IMG/VR virus record: IMGVR_UViG_3300043313_002348
Coordinates: 1-64,000 of that record
Origin: a virus
Strand: one strand, 5' to 3'
DNA length: 64,000 nt
Under the pieces are notes generated by a model. That model made no database searches. It worked only from the letters and a program-made list of their open reading frames with translations, and was not told the origin of the DNA. Below, in pieces: positions 24,748 through 33,395 of this stretch. Each line of letters opens with the position of its first letter. The first letter of the stretch is position 1. The position numbers and the translations under genes are program-made.

Positions 24748-25329
24748 ATGACGATGACCGAGATCCCCGGGAACCTTCCCGAGGTGCTGGCGCTCCCTCG
24801 CCGCGGTGAGGTAAACGCTCGGCGGCTTTGGAGGCTTCCTACGGTAAACCGTCAAGATCGTGACGGTCCGCCTAACTTCGTGGAGTTCAATGGGAAGTTC
24901 CTGGGCTTCTCCTCCAGTCACCGCGAGGTGCACGGGGTACACACCGGTGGCGACACGTACGCGCGCGCCCGGATCGACCGCTGCGCCGCGTGTCGCTGGT
25001 TCGAGCCTCGTATCTTCCGCGTGGACGACGTCGCGGAGGACTACTCAGGTGCCGAGAACGCGCGGTACCTCGTGCACTTCGGAGGCTTCTCGATCGTTCC
25101 CGGTGAGCAGATCCGCGTGCGTCACGAGTGGCTCACGAGCGCGTTCGAGGTGGTGGAGGCTCTCACCACACGTCGGTCAAACCGGTTCGAGGGTGAGGTG
25201 GACGAGGACGACCCGCGACCTCCGAGTATGAGTAGCTACCTCACTCCGCCGGCCGCGCGCGCGCTGGCGATGGCCGCCGCGAACGACGACGATCTTCAGC
25301 ACGCGTACGTGAATCGGGCCGTGTCGTGA
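24748..25329 (+). CDS. Hypothetical protein
   Basis: 193 residues; ATG with GAGAGTTGAG upstream. Soluble; one CAACRWFEPRIF block and a strand-rich middle (YLVHFGGFSIVPGEQIRVRHEW). Length and even codon use support a real gene; no family recognised. Confidence 0.65.
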   Translation: MTMTEIPGNLPEVLALPRRGEVNARRLWRLPTVNRQDRDGPPNFVEFNGKFLGFSSSHREVHGVHTGGDTYARARIDRCAACRWFEPRIFRVDDVAEDYSGAENARYLVHFGGFSIVPGEQIRVRHEWLTSAFEVVEALTTRRSNRFEGEVDEDDPRPPSMSSYLTPPAARALAMAAANDDDLQHAYVNRAVS

Positions 25330-25421
25330 CCGAGGTCGAAGACTACCCTGGCGTCGAGGTGAACCCGAGAAGGAGGAATGAGGAGTGGATCCTGACGTGG
25401 AACCGCAACCTAACGACGTGA
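25326..25421 (+). CDS. Possible 31-aa protein
   Basis: GTG overlaps the preceding stop (GTGA), and its own stop overlaps an ATG at 25421 (TGATG). Peptide VEVNPRRRNEEWILTWNRN is basic and Trp-rich. No ribosome site; support is the coupling at both ends. Confidence 0.35.
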   Translation: MTEVEDYPGVEVNPRRRNEEWILTWNRNLTT

Positions 25422-25678
25422 TGTCGTCGGAAGACGAACACGTTCGGCGGGCGCTCGAGGTCGCGCGCGACGCCCGCGAGGTCGATCACGAGTTTCTCGT
25501 CGACCCCGGTTCCCACTGCTGCCTGTTCGAGGACGACCTGTGTAATCTTCCAGGTCTTCACGGAGGTCACCAGGAGCAGTTGACGGTGGCCGAGTACACC
25601 GCGGTCGAAGATCACTACGGCGAGACGGGTGTGGCCGCGGTCACGTTCCTACTCGCACTTCGGCACGGTGAGTCGTGA
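25385..25678 (+). CDS. Hypothetical acidic protein
   Basis: 97 residues from GTG at 25385 (GGAGG eight bases upstream), or 85 from ATG at 25421 that overlaps the 31-aa ORF stop. Acidic with HCCLFEDDLC. Ends in a GTGA overlap with the SLOG gene. Not recognised. Confidence 0.55.
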   Translation: MDPDVEPQPNDVMSSEDEHVRRALEVARDAREVDHEFLVDPGSHCCLFEDDLCNLPGLHGGHQEQLTVAEYTAVEDHYGETGVAAVTFLLALRHGES

Positions 25679-26214
25679 CCACAACCCTCGAGGTCGGACT
25701 TGAGCGTGAACGTGAGTTTCTCCGGGCGGTAGGTCGGCACCGCGTACTCGGGTTCACGGGTACACAGCGTGGGCTCAGTCCCCAGCAGATCTTCTTCGTG
25801 CAGATGTTCGTGAGAGAGTTTACCCGACAGTGTGATCTCCTGCGCGAGGCGGCGCTAGGTCGTCACGGATGCTGCGTCGGCGCCGACGAGCAGTTTCACC
25901 GCATGGGTACGTTCGGGAACGTACCTATGATCACTCATCCTGGTCACATTCCCGAGAAGACCTCGACGTCGTGCTCAGGTGTGTTTCACCACCTACCGCG
26001 AAACACCCTCGAGCGTAACCAGCTCGTGGTAAGTCGCTCGTGGGCACTGCTGGTGTGTCCTAGTACCGACGTCGAGCAGGTTCGCTCGGGCACGTGGGCC
26101 ACGATCCGCTACGCGCGCCGGGTCAGGAAACCTCACGTTCAGGTGAACCTTGACGGCACGTCACTCGTCCGTCACGCCGACGCCGCACTGAGTGAGATCA
26201 TGAGACGAATGTGA
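25675..26214 (+). CDS. SLOG-fold (DprA/YspA-like) nucleotide-binding protein
   Basis: 179 residues. Rossmann-like signature GFTGTQRGLSPQQ, then GCCVGADEQFH, THPGHIPEKTS, RNTLERNQLVVSRSWALLVCPS and SGTWATIRYARR. That order is the SLOG superfamily, whose members bind or process nucleotide-derived ligands, including roles in stress signalling. In phages the ligand is unknown. Confidence 0.7.
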   Translation: MTTTLEVGLEREREFLRAVGRHRVLGFTGTQRGLSPQQIFFVQMFVREFTRQCDLLREAALGRHGCCVGADEQFHRMGTFGNVPMITHPGHIPEKTSTSCSGVFHHLPRNTLERNQLVVSRSWALLVCPSTDVEQVRSGTWATIRYARRVRKPHVQVNLDGTSLVRHADAALSEIMRRM

Positions 26215-26420
26215 CGCACGAGTGGTGGTGCGAGTATCCCGTGTTCTTAGTGAACCACAGTCATCCTCGCCGTCCGCGCTACGCTAACACCGACCAGGAA
26301 CATTTGAACATCGGAGGTGAGATCGTGAACCGCAACGACTGGATACTCACCGCTCTGATACTCGGCGTGATCACGCTACTGGGTGCGGTCAGCTTCGTCG
26401 TCCTCGTGGCGACGTCGTGA
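26211..26420 (+). CDS. Small membrane protein
   Basis: 69 residues from the GTGA overlap at 26211. An internal GTG at 26326 with GGAGGTGAG three bases upstream would give 31 residues, mostly the helix LTALILGVITLLGAVSFVVLVA. The N-terminal 38 residues may be untranslated or belong to a longer form. Confidence 0.5.
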   Translation: MTHEWWCEYPVFLVNHSHPRRPRYANTDQEHLNIGGEIVNRNDWILTALILGVITLLGAVSFVVLVATS

Positions 26421-26590
26421 CGGCGTCGGGTTGGCCGCAGTGCCCAACCTGCGGCTACGAAGGTCCTCAGGTACCGTTCGAGACGGACGACATCGGCGGT
26501 CTCGAGATCTACTTCGAGTGCGGTAACCCGACGTGTTCCACCCAGTTCACCGCCGACGACTCGGCCGACAACGTGGTGATACTCGGGTGA
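26417..26590 (+). CDS. Zinc-ribbon protein (57 aa)
   Basis: GTG overlaps the upstream stop (GTGA). QCPTCGYEG and FECGNPTCSTQF give a CxxC...CxxxxC ribbon spaced by about 22 residues, similar to Ogr/Delta or rubredoxin-like modules. May bind DNA or protein. Confidence 0.65.
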   Translation: MTASGWPQCPTCGYEGPQVPFETDDIGGLEIYFECGNPTCSTQFTADDSADNVVILG

Positions 26591-26635
26591 TAAATCCCGA
26601 CGCTGACCACAACTTTGTAGGAAGAAGGTAAGCAA

Positions 26636-27394
26636 GTGACCACCCGTTCACCTTGGATCGTTCCTTCACGTGAGGAGCTGCTCGGCGACACCGGACCGTG
26701 TCTTCGCCGCGACGACTGCGTCTTCGGTACGAACCACATTAGCCCGTGCGTTCCCTGTCACGAACGTGACGAGTACGTTCTCGCCCGGGTTGAGGGTAAA
26801 CTCGCCACGATCACCTCGACGCCGCACATGGCGCTCGGAAACCTCACGCCTCGAGGCCTCGCCGAGTCGGTTCTCGAGATCATTCGCAGTCCGCAGACGC
26901 TCGTGGACCTCGCCGGCAAGCGGTGGAGTGACGAGACCCGCCGCGTCCTGCGCTGGGCAGTTATGAAGAACGCCGATCAGTTCTCATCTGTGGACCGGCC
27001 GTTCACCCTGGATCTGGTGTGGAACTGGCGTGGGTACTTCGACCAGGCAGCTCTCTGGCGTCGAGGAAGTAACCAAGTCGTCACACTCGGGGATATGCAT
27101 CCCGTTCACCGACACAACGCGCTCAAGTATCTTCTTCAACACGCACCCAAGTACGCCTACGCGGTCGCCTCCGAGTCCGAGGTGTCGACCGCGGAGGCCT
27201 CGATGGAGCACGACTACATGGTGGACGACCCGCAGGCGTGGATCCGGAGTACCACCCTCTTCCGGGGTCTCGCGGCGTCCGTCGAGGGTGGTGACTGGTA
27301 CCTCACCGCGTCGGTACCGATGATCCCGCTCGACACGGCGTCCGAGCACGACGATCTTCTCGACGACGTGATCAATGAGGCCACGTACGACTAG
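26636..27394 (+). CDS. Hypothetical protein with N-terminal Cys cluster
   Basis: 252 residues; GTG after AGGAAGAAGG. CLRRDDCVF and SPCVPCHERDEY near the N-terminus form a possible zinc site; the rest is mixed alpha/beta with an acidic end. No family recognised. Followed by a hairpin, so it probably ends a transcript. Confidence 0.65.
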   Translation: MTTRSPWIVPSREELLGDTGPCLRRDDCVFGTNHISPCVPCHERDEYVLARVEGKLATITSTPHMALGNLTPRGLAESVLEIIRSPQTLVDLAGKRWSDETRRVLRWAVMKNADQFSSVDRPFTLDLVWNWRGYFDQAALWRRGSNQVVTLGDMHPVHRHNALKYLLQHAPKYAYAVASESEVSTAEASMEHDYMVDDPQAWIRSTTLFRGLAASVEGGDWYLTASVPMIPLDTASEHDDLLDDVINEATYD

Positions 27395-27406
27395 CTTCGA
27401 AGACCG

Positions 27407-27456
27407 CGCGCGAGGTCTCACGGCTGTGTTACCTCGCGCGTGGTGTTCGCTAGGCT
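27407..27456 (+). promoter_or_regulatory. Hairpin overlapping a weak promoter
   Basis: CGCGCGAGGT (27407-27416) pairs with ACCTCGCGCG (27431-27440). A GTTACC-N17-TAGGCT promoter (27428-27456) starts in the loop, and AAGGAACG lies before the next start. Same hairpin-promoter-leader order as in the 44-63 kb cassettes, but weaker. Confidence 0.45.
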
Positions 27457-27492
27457 AGCTGGAAGTCAGACGGCTGACGATAAGGAACGCAT

Positions 27493-28503
27493 GTGCTGAT
27501 CATTCTCGAGGGTCCCGACCGCTCGGGTAAGTCGACCGTCGCGCGCGCGCTCGCCGACCGACTTAAGAAATTTGATCCTAACTGCTCGGTGGACATGCTT
27601 CACCGCGGACCTCCACGCCGACACCCACTCGCAGAGTATGAGCAGGATATCCAGGACTACCGGCCGCAACTGTGGCCCGGGCAGCTCGGAGATCTCCCCC
27701 GACGACACGTGATCTGCGACCGGTGGCACCTCGGTGAGGTCGTCTACCCACCCGTTCGGGGTCGTGGGTCGCTTCTTACTCACGAGGCGTTGTGGCACAT
27801 CGAGCTGTTCCTGCAGGCGCGCGGCGCGCTCGTCGTCACGTTCGACGTCCCAACGGACGTGCTCGTTCGGCGGACCGAAAAGGAGACCGGACAGCCCGTG
27901 GGTGACGCCGAGAGGCGTGTGATCGACCGGGTACGCGCCCGGTTCTTTACAGCTACCGTAAACTCGCGCGTCACCACACTTCGGTTCGCTCCTAGTGATC
28001 TCGTCGACACGTCCTTCGTCGTGGACCGCGTCGTCCAGCTCGCCTCGACCGTCGAGGCCTACTCCGCACCGGTTCGCGACTTCGTCACGTACGTTGGGCA
28101 CCCAAGTCCCAGTATCCTCGTCCTCGGAGACGTCCGCAAGCGCGCGAACGACGACCCAGGAGGTCCCGCGTTCGTGCCGTACGGTGGCACGTCGGGCGCG
28201 TACCTCCTGCGTGCGCTCGGCGAGGCGACCCGCGACCAGCGCGTAGGCCGTCTGGGACTCGCGAACGCCTGCGACGTCGACGACCCACTCGACCTGTGGG
28301 AGATGTTAGGTAGGCCGTGGCGCGTCACACTTCTCGGCCGAAACGCCGCACTCGCGGTCGAGAGAAAGTTCCGGGACTTAGGTGTGTCGGTCGGCGTCGT
28401 CGACCACCCGCAGTACGTGCGTCGGTTCCATCACGACCGTGTGAACGAGTACGGGCACGCGATTCTCTCAAGCCGATCTTCGTCGTTCGCGGGAGTGCAG
28501 TGA
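27493..28503 (+). CDS. dNMP kinase-like protein fused to a UDG-like domain
   Basis: 336 residues; GTG after AAGGAACG. The first 190 residues are a thymidylate-kinase-like P-loop domain (ILEGPDRSGKST, CDRWHLGEVVY). The rest looks like the uracil-DNA glycosylase fold: ILVLGDVRKR, FVPYGGTSGAYLLRAL, VTLLGRNAAL and DHPQYVRRF. It leads an operon with a ThyA-family enzyme and dCMP deaminase (TGATG then GTGA overlaps). A kinase for a modified dNMP is the natural role; what the second domain recognises is unknown. Confidence 0.7.
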   Translation: MLIILEGPDRSGKSTVARALADRLKKFDPNCSVDMLHRGPPRRHPLAEYEQDIQDYRPQLWPGQLGDLPRRHVICDRWHLGEVVYPPVRGRGSLLTHEALWHIELFLQARGALVVTFDVPTDVLVRRTEKETGQPVGDAERRVIDRVRARFFTATVNSRVTTLRFAPSDLVDTSFVVDRVVQLASTVEAYSAPVRDFVTYVGHPSPSILVLGDVRKRANDDPGGPAFVPYGGTSGAYLLRALGEATRDQRVGRLGLANACDVDDPLDLWEMLGRPWRVTLLGRNAALAVERKFRDLGVSVGVVDHPQYVRRFHHDRVNEYGHAILSSRSSSFAGVQ

Positions 28504-29435
28504 TGTCGTTTCTGAACATGTCGGTCACACTCGACGACAACCGCCGCGGTTACCGTAAGCTTGTGAAGATGCTTCTCCGCGACGGGGACGAGGTCGAGGT
28601 CCGCGGGTTGAAGACCCGTGAACTTCTCGGACTAACCGTCTTCTTTCCCAACCCAAGAGGACCACTTCTACCGATCGGCGTCGGGCGCAAGGTGAACACC
28701 GCGCTCGCCGCGGTCGAGACCCTGAGCATGCTCGGCGGGGTGTCGCGACCCGATCTCGTGACGAAGGCAGCTCCGACGTACCGCGACGTTCTCGTGAATC
28801 CCGACGACCTCGACTACGGGGCTTACGGTCTCCGTGTCGAGACCCAGTTCGTGGAGGTGGCGCGCCAGTTGGCGACCACCCGGGATCCGATGAGTCGCCG
28901 CGCCGTGATGACGATCTGGCGTCCCGAAGATCTCACGCACGACGGCGACCGACCGTGCACACTGTCAGTGCAGTTCATTCGAAGATCAAACCGGTTCGAC
29001 GCGCGAAGTCCCGACGAGCTTCACATGATCGTGACGATGCGGTCGCAGGACGTGTGGTTCGGCGCGGCGTACGACATGTTCCTCTTCGGTCAACTTCGCG
29101 ACACCCTCGCCCGGATCGTCGACTGCACGCCCGGTTGGTACGCGCACCAGGTCGGCTCGTTTCACCTCTACGAGCGTGACTACGAGAAGGCCGAGAAGCT
29201 CGTGAGCGCGGGCAATCACGAGTTCATTAGACATCATGGACAGCTACCGCGAGGAATCACAATCGGTGATCTACCCCGTGAACACCTCAGCCCGGTCGGC
29301 GCGCAGCGCGTCGCACGCGCGCTGCTCGGCGAGACGCACAAGACGTGGGTGACGCGCGCGTTAGCGGCAAGTCGAAACCCGTGGTACCAGCAGGCACTCG
29401 CGAAGATCTTACCCGTCGAGGTAGGTATCGCGTGA
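28503..29435 (+). CDS. Thymidylate-synthase-family enzyme, probable dCMP hydroxymethylase
   Basis: 310 residues from the ATG at the TGATG junction. ThyA-family landmarks: YGLRVETQ, SRRAVMTIW, the nucleophile in PCTLSVQF, TMRSQDVWFG and SFHLYERDY. Where thymidylate synthases have Asn in LPFN, this protein has Asp (GAAYDMF). That Asp is the known determinant of cytosine specificity in T4 dCMP hydroxymethylase, and Asn-to-Asp in L. casei TS shifts it to dCMP. With ThyX encoded elsewhere, this enzyme most likely makes 5-hydroxymethyl-dCMP. A dUMP-directed variant is the alternative. Confidence 0.75.
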   Translation: MSFLNMSVTLDDNRRGYRKLVKMLLRDGDEVEVRGLKTRELLGLTVFFPNPRGPLLPIGVGRKVNTALAAVETLSMLGGVSRPDLVTKAAPTYRDVLVNPDDLDYGAYGLRVETQFVEVARQLATTRDPMSRRAVMTIWRPEDLTHDGDRPCTLSVQFIRRSNRFDARSPDELHMIVTMRSQDVWFGAAYDMFLFGQLRDTLARIVDCTPGWYAHQVGSFHLYERDYEKAEKLVSAGNHEFIRHHGQLPRGITIGDLPREHLSPVGAQRVARALLGETHKTWVTRALAASRNPWYQQALAKILPVEVGIA

Positions 29436-29893
29436 CCGTCGCGCACCGGCCGTCGATGGAGGCCGTGCTGCTCGCCTGCGCGTACGCGATGTCCCGCCGG
29501 TCCACGTGTCCTAACCTGCAGGTCGGCGTCGTGATCGCGCTTGACCTCCGGATCATGAGCACGGGCTACAACGGCGCGCCTCGAGGCCTCCAGCACTGCA
29601 CGCACCCGTCGCGCGTCGACGTACCGGACCAACCTCCCTGCGTGACTACCGTGCACGCGGAGGCGAACGCGGTGGCGTTCGCGGCGCGCGAGGGTATCAA
29701 CCTCGGAGGTGCGACGGTCTTCGGAACCCACTCACCCTGCCGTACCTGCGCGCAGCTTCTCGTCGGCACCGGGGTGGTCCGCTACGTCGCACTTGACCGC
29801 TATCACGACGGCAGTGGGATAGACGTACTCGAGGCAGCTAAAATCGAGTTTGAGGTACGACGTACGCCGGTCGCGGATCTTCTAGGAATGTAG
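29432..29893 (+). CDS. dCMP deaminase
   Basis: 153 residues; GTG overlaps the previous stop (GTGA). Zinc and catalytic motifs are HAEANAVAFAA and SPCRTCAQLL; STGYNGAPRGLQHC is the family substrate loop. It converts dCMP to dUMP, feeding ThyX and lowering unmodified dCMP beside the hydroxymethylase. T4 carries the same pair. Confidence 0.9.
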   Translation: MTVAHRPSMEAVLLACAYAMSRRSTCPNLQVGVVIALDLRIMSTGYNGAPRGLQHCTHPSRVDVPDQPPCVTTVHAEANAVAFAAREGINLGGATVFGTHSPCRTCAQLLVGTGVVRYVALDRYHDGSGIDVLEAAKIEFEVRRTPVADLLGM

Positions 29894-29897
29894 GTCG

Positions 29898-31760
29898 ATG
29901 ACAGCCCAACTTCTCGAGGTTGTTGAGCATCCTCCGGGACTCGCCGACGTCAAGCTTCACCTCGTGGAAAACACGTCGGATGTGTTCGACTTCTGGCGGT
30001 GGCTCTCGGAGCAGAGTGAGGTCTGCCTCGACACCGAGACGACCGGTCTTAGCATTGAACGTGATCACGTTCGCCTCGTGCAGTTCGGTAACGAGGTCGA
30101 GGGTTGGGCGATCCCAATGGAGTTGTGGTCGGGTCTCGTCCGCGACGCGGTCGCGAGGTACGCCGGCTGGTACAACCTACACAACGCGCCCTTTGATGTC
30201 GGCATGCTTGATAAACACGGGATTCACGTGCCGATTCACAAGACGACCGACACCCGACTTCGCGCCCACACCCTGTGGTCCACCGGCTCGTTGGCGCTTA
30301 AGAAGCTCGGCGTGCAGCACGTCGATCCCGCGGCGGCGGTCGGGCAGGAGATCCTCGAGGACGCGATGCGTCGGAACGGGTGGACGTGGGCGACCGTACC
30401 GTGGAACTTCGAACCCTACTGGGCTTACGGCGCGCTCGACACGGTGATTACACGGCGTCTCGAAAGAAAACTTAAACCACTGGTCGACGCCGACGCGCCC
30501 GCTGCCTACGAGCTTGAGCACGCGGTGCAGTGGGTGACCATGAAGATGGAGCGTCGCGGCACACCCGTGGATCTCGAGTACGTGCGAACTCTTGCGACGG
30601 AGATGAGGCAGTACGTCGCGCAGGTGGAGGAGTGGTGTCAACAGGTCTACGGCGTCAAACCCGGTTCCAACGACAAGATCGTGGAGATCCTCCGGCGCGA
30701 CGGCGTCAACCTCGTGAAGCGAACACCGAACGGCTCAAAGCTCGCGCTGGACGCGGAGGTGTTGAGTCGGGTGATGGAGGAGACGGGTCACCCACTCGCC
30801 GGCGCGGTCTTGGGTCGACGTAAGGCCGACAAGGCCGTGGGTACGTACCTCGACAACTACCTGCAGCTCACCGACGCCGACGGTCTCATTCACCCGTCGA
30901 TCAACACGGTGGGTGGTACCGATCAGAACATGTTCGAGCCAGGTGGTGGTCAGGGGGTTCGCACCGGACGCATGTCGATGTCGGATCCTAATCTGCAGAA
31001 CGTACCGACTCGCACCGTCATGGGTGATCGGATCCGCAACAGCTTCAAGGCTCGCGAAGGTTACAGGTGGTTGAAGGCGGACTTCTCGCAGATCGAGATG
31101 CGCGTCATTGGCTTTCTCGCGAACGGGTACGATCAGTCTCTCCTCAACGCGTTTCTCACACCAGGTGACTTCTTCGTCAACATGGGCCGTGAGATCTTCG
31201 AAGATCCTAAATTCGCGAAGTCAGATCCTCGACGACAATATGTGAAGAACGGCGGGTACGCCCGCGCGTACGGTTCGGGAATCCGGAAGTTCGCCTTGAC
31301 GGTTGGCACGGACGAGGAGACCGCCGCCGCGTTCCTACAGCGCTTCGACGCGACGTACCCGGGTATCAAGGCGATGCAGCGCGCCACCGAGCGTCAAGCC
31401 CGGGAGAACCTGGCGAACGAGGGAGTCGCGTACGTTCGATCTCATATCACCGGACGTAAGCACACGAGTGACGAGTCGAACCTCTACAAGATCGTGAACT
31501 ACCTTGTGCAGGGTACCGCGGGTGAGCTACTGAAGATCAAGATTCTCGAGGCGGACGCCGCGGGACTTGATCCGTACATGCTCTTTCCGGTGCACGACGA
31601 GCTTGACCTCGAGGTTCCTGAGCAAGAGTTCACGGAGGTGTTTCACACACTTCACGGAATCATGAACGACGATAAGATCTTAGCACCTGTGCCGGTCACC
31701 GCGTCGATCTCGGCGGGGGAGCGGTGGGGTTCACTTGAAGATGTGAGGTTAGCGGCGTAA
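29898..31760 (+). CDS. DNA polymerase I, family A
   Basis: 620 residues. The 3'-5' exonuclease domain shows CLDTETTGL (DxE, 43-51) and YNLHNAPFDVGM. The polymerase has motif A KADFSQIEMRVIGF, motif B RRQYVKNGGYARAYGSG (here starting R-R-Q-Y-V-K-N) and motif C FPVHDELDLEV. No 5' nuclease domain. It is the replicative polymerase of this phage; a TTA leucine codon occurs near its end. Confidence 0.95.
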   Translation: MTAQLLEVVEHPPGLADVKLHLVENTSDVFDFWRWLSEQSEVCLDTETTGLSIERDHVRLVQFGNEVEGWAIPMELWSGLVRDAVARYAGWYNLHNAPFDVGMLDKHGIHVPIHKTTDTRLRAHTLWSTGSLALKKLGVQHVDPAAAVGQEILEDAMRRNGWTWATVPWNFEPYWAYGALDTVITRRLERKLKPLVDADAPAAYELEHAVQWVTMKMERRGTPVDLEYVRTLATEMRQYVAQVEEWCQQVYGVKPGSNDKIVEILRRDGVNLVKRTPNGSKLALDAEVLSRVMEETGHPLAGAVLGRRKADKAVGTYLDNYLQLTDADGLIHPSINTVGGTDQNMFEPGGGQGVRTGRMSMSDPNLQNVPTRTVMGDRIRNSFKAREGYRWLKADFSQIEMRVIGFLANGYDQSLLNAFLTPGDFFVNMGREIFEDPKFAKSDPRRQYVKNGGYARAYGSGIRKFALTVGTDEETAAAFLQRFDATYPGIKAMQRATERQARENLANEGVAYVRSHITGRKHTSDESNLYKIVNYLVQGTAGELLKIKILEADAAGLDPYMLFPVHDELDLEVPEQEFTEVFHTLHGIMNDDKILAPVPVTASISAGERWGSLEDVRLAA

Positions 31761-31787
31761 GATCTTGCCACTGCGAGTGAAAGAGAC

Positions 31788-32231
31788 GTGAAAGAGATGG
31801 CCAACCGAAGACCTGCGCGAAAGACGACGCAGGTTCGACGACACGTTCGGAAGTTGAAGTCAGGTAAGCACGTCGTGGTCCGGCAGCACGTCCGCCAAGA
31901 CGTCGTCGGACAGAAGCTCACGAGCGCGCTCAACAGATCTCACCGCACTCCCGCACCGTACCGTTACATCGCGAACCGGAAACGTGCGTGGCAGCGCGTA
32001 CGCCGGTCCGCGCGGCACTTCGGTCGACGACGTAAGACCGCAGGTCTCATGCTCGCGGTCGGCGCGTTGGTCGAGTTCATCATGTGGCTCCTCCTGCGGG
32101 GTACCGGCGTGATCGTAGGCGCCTTGGTACTTATCTTAGGCACGGTAGCCGCGTTCGGCATCTCGCGTTCGACGTTCGACGCGCCGCGGTACGGCGGTAG
32201 TCACCGTAAGAAGGGTCGGTTTGACGAGTGA
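31788..32231 (+). CDS. Basic membrane protein
   Basis: 147 residues from GTG at 31788, or 144 from ATG at 31797. Very basic for the first 85 residues (RRHVRKLKSGKHVVVRQHVR), then two membrane segments (LMLAVGALVEFIMWLLL, VIVGALVLILGTVAAFGI). May tether DNA or RNA to the membrane. Not recognised. Confidence 0.6.
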   Translation: MKEMANRRPARKTTQVRRHVRKLKSGKHVVVRQHVRQDVVGQKLTSALNRSHRTPAPYRYIANRKRAWQRVRRSARHFGRRRKTAGLMLAVGALVEFIMWLLLRGTGVIVGALVLILGTVAAFGISRSTFDAPRYGGSHRKKGRFDE

Positions 32232-32710
32232 CAGATCAGGTCTTTATCGTGGGCTGCGATCCAGGTACCAGCGCCGGCATCCGCATACTCGATCCCGACG
32301 GATACTCTCACCTTGCGTGGCAAGGTGCGTGGGAGAACGCCGGCACGATCGTTCGTGATTTTCTTCGCGATCTCTCTCACGCGGCGACCGCGGTGCTCGT
32401 GACCGAGCGTTTTACCGTCGGCTCGCGAGGAAAAGTCATGACGCGGCAGACGATCCCGCAGGAGCTTAACGCGATACTTCGGGGGCTTACGCGGAACTTC
32501 GACGTTACGTATCTCGAGCAGGGACCGAGTGATGTGAAGAAGTTAGCGAACGACGCGCTTCTTCGTGACCTAGATCTCTACCTCACCGGTAAGATGATCG
32601 GTCAGGGTGACGCGAACGACGTGAACGACGCGACACGTCACGCCGTGTACTACCTCGCGACGAAGCGTGCTACCGTGTTCACTCAACGACTCGGAGTGCG
32701 AGTGAAGTGA
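32228..32710 (+). CDS. RuvC-like Holliday junction resolvase
   Basis: 160 residues; GTG overlaps the previous stop (GTGA). RNase H fold with IVGCDPGTSAGI (first Asp), VTERFTVGS (Glu) and DVNDATRHAVYYL (late Asp pair). Resolves branched DNA before packaging. TTA codons are present. Confidence 0.85.
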   Translation: MTDQVFIVGCDPGTSAGIRILDPDGYSHLAWQGAWENAGTIVRDFLRDLSHAATAVLVTERFTVGSRGKVMTRQTIPQELNAILRGLTRNFDVTYLEQGPSDVKKLANDALLRDLDLYLTGKMIGQGDANDVNDATRHAVYYLATKRATVFTQRLGVRVK

Positions 32711-32763
32711 GGACGCGCCGTACCTCGGCGTTACGATCGACGTAGCTGGAATCGACGTTAGGA

Positions 32764-33186
32764 ATGACGATGGGTTTTCCTCACTACTCCACAGACTGTG
32801 ACGAGTATCACGACGTGGTGTTCGATCATCCCGGGCATGCTGACGACGCCACGCAGCGACTCGTGTACGGGCTGAAGTACCGCGCCACCCTCTCGAGCGC
32901 GACGCTGCAGGCCCTCGACGCCGAGGCCGTGCGCGCACACCTCAAGCACGTTCAGCCTGAGCACGGCGGGGGCTCGATCTTCGATCCCGAGCTCCCGGTC
33001 CTTACGAAGCTCTCCGCGCTCGGTGAGGAGTTCGGTGAGGTCTGCCGGCTACTCACCTACGACGGCGGTCGCGTGTACAAGCTCGACGACCGGGAGCGAC
33101 GGCAAGAGCTTATGAAGGAGCTGCTCCAGACCGCGAACGTCGCTCTCACGTGGTATCAGTCGCTCGCGGGCGACGAGGAGGACTGA
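32764..33186 (+). CDS. MazG-like protein
   Basis: 140 residues; ATG at 32764 or 32770. The C-terminal half LTKLSALGEEFGEVCRLL...LMKELLQTANVALTWY has the helix pair of all-alpha NTP pyrophosphohydrolases with an intact E-E-x2-E; the second acidic motif is weak (ELLQT). It could trim unwanted dNTPs or (p)ppGpp, or be inactive. Confidence 0.55.
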   Translation: MTMGFPHYSTDCDEYHDVVFDHPGHADDATQRLVYGLKYRATLSSATLQALDAEAVRAHLKHVQPEHGGGSIFDPELPVLTKLSALGEEFGEVCRLLTYDGGRVYKLDDRERRQELMKELLQTANVALTWYQSLAGDEED

Positions 33187-33189
33187 ACT

Positions 33190-33393
33190 GTGGGTGATGA
33201 TCGCACAGAGGCTCAGGAGATCTTGGGCGAGGGTGTTCACACGGCGTTCCGCAAGGCAACAGACGCGCCTCAGGCAGCGAAGATCCACCAGCTCATTAAC
33301 GAAATGGGCCCACTGGCCTGGGGTGAGTACGTTTCTTGGCTCGATGACGCGCTCTGTGTGATGGGATACAGTGCGATAGCCAAGGAGGACTAG
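33190..33393 (+). CDS. Hypothetical protein
   Basis: 67 residues, GTG four bases after the previous stop. Helical, acidic, no motif. It lies between the MazG-like and helicase genes with tight spacing. Confidence 0.55.
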   Translation: MGDDRTEAQEILGEGVHTAFRKATDAPQAAKIHQLINEMGPLAWGEYVSWLDDALCVMGYSAIAKED

Positions 33394-33395
33394 CG

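Noticed and set aside
28317-28502. 62-residue N-terminal extension of the ThyA-family enzyme
   Set aside because: It would overlap the kinase-UDG gene out of frame and is Arg-rich; the ATG at the TGATG junction begins the family-like sequence.
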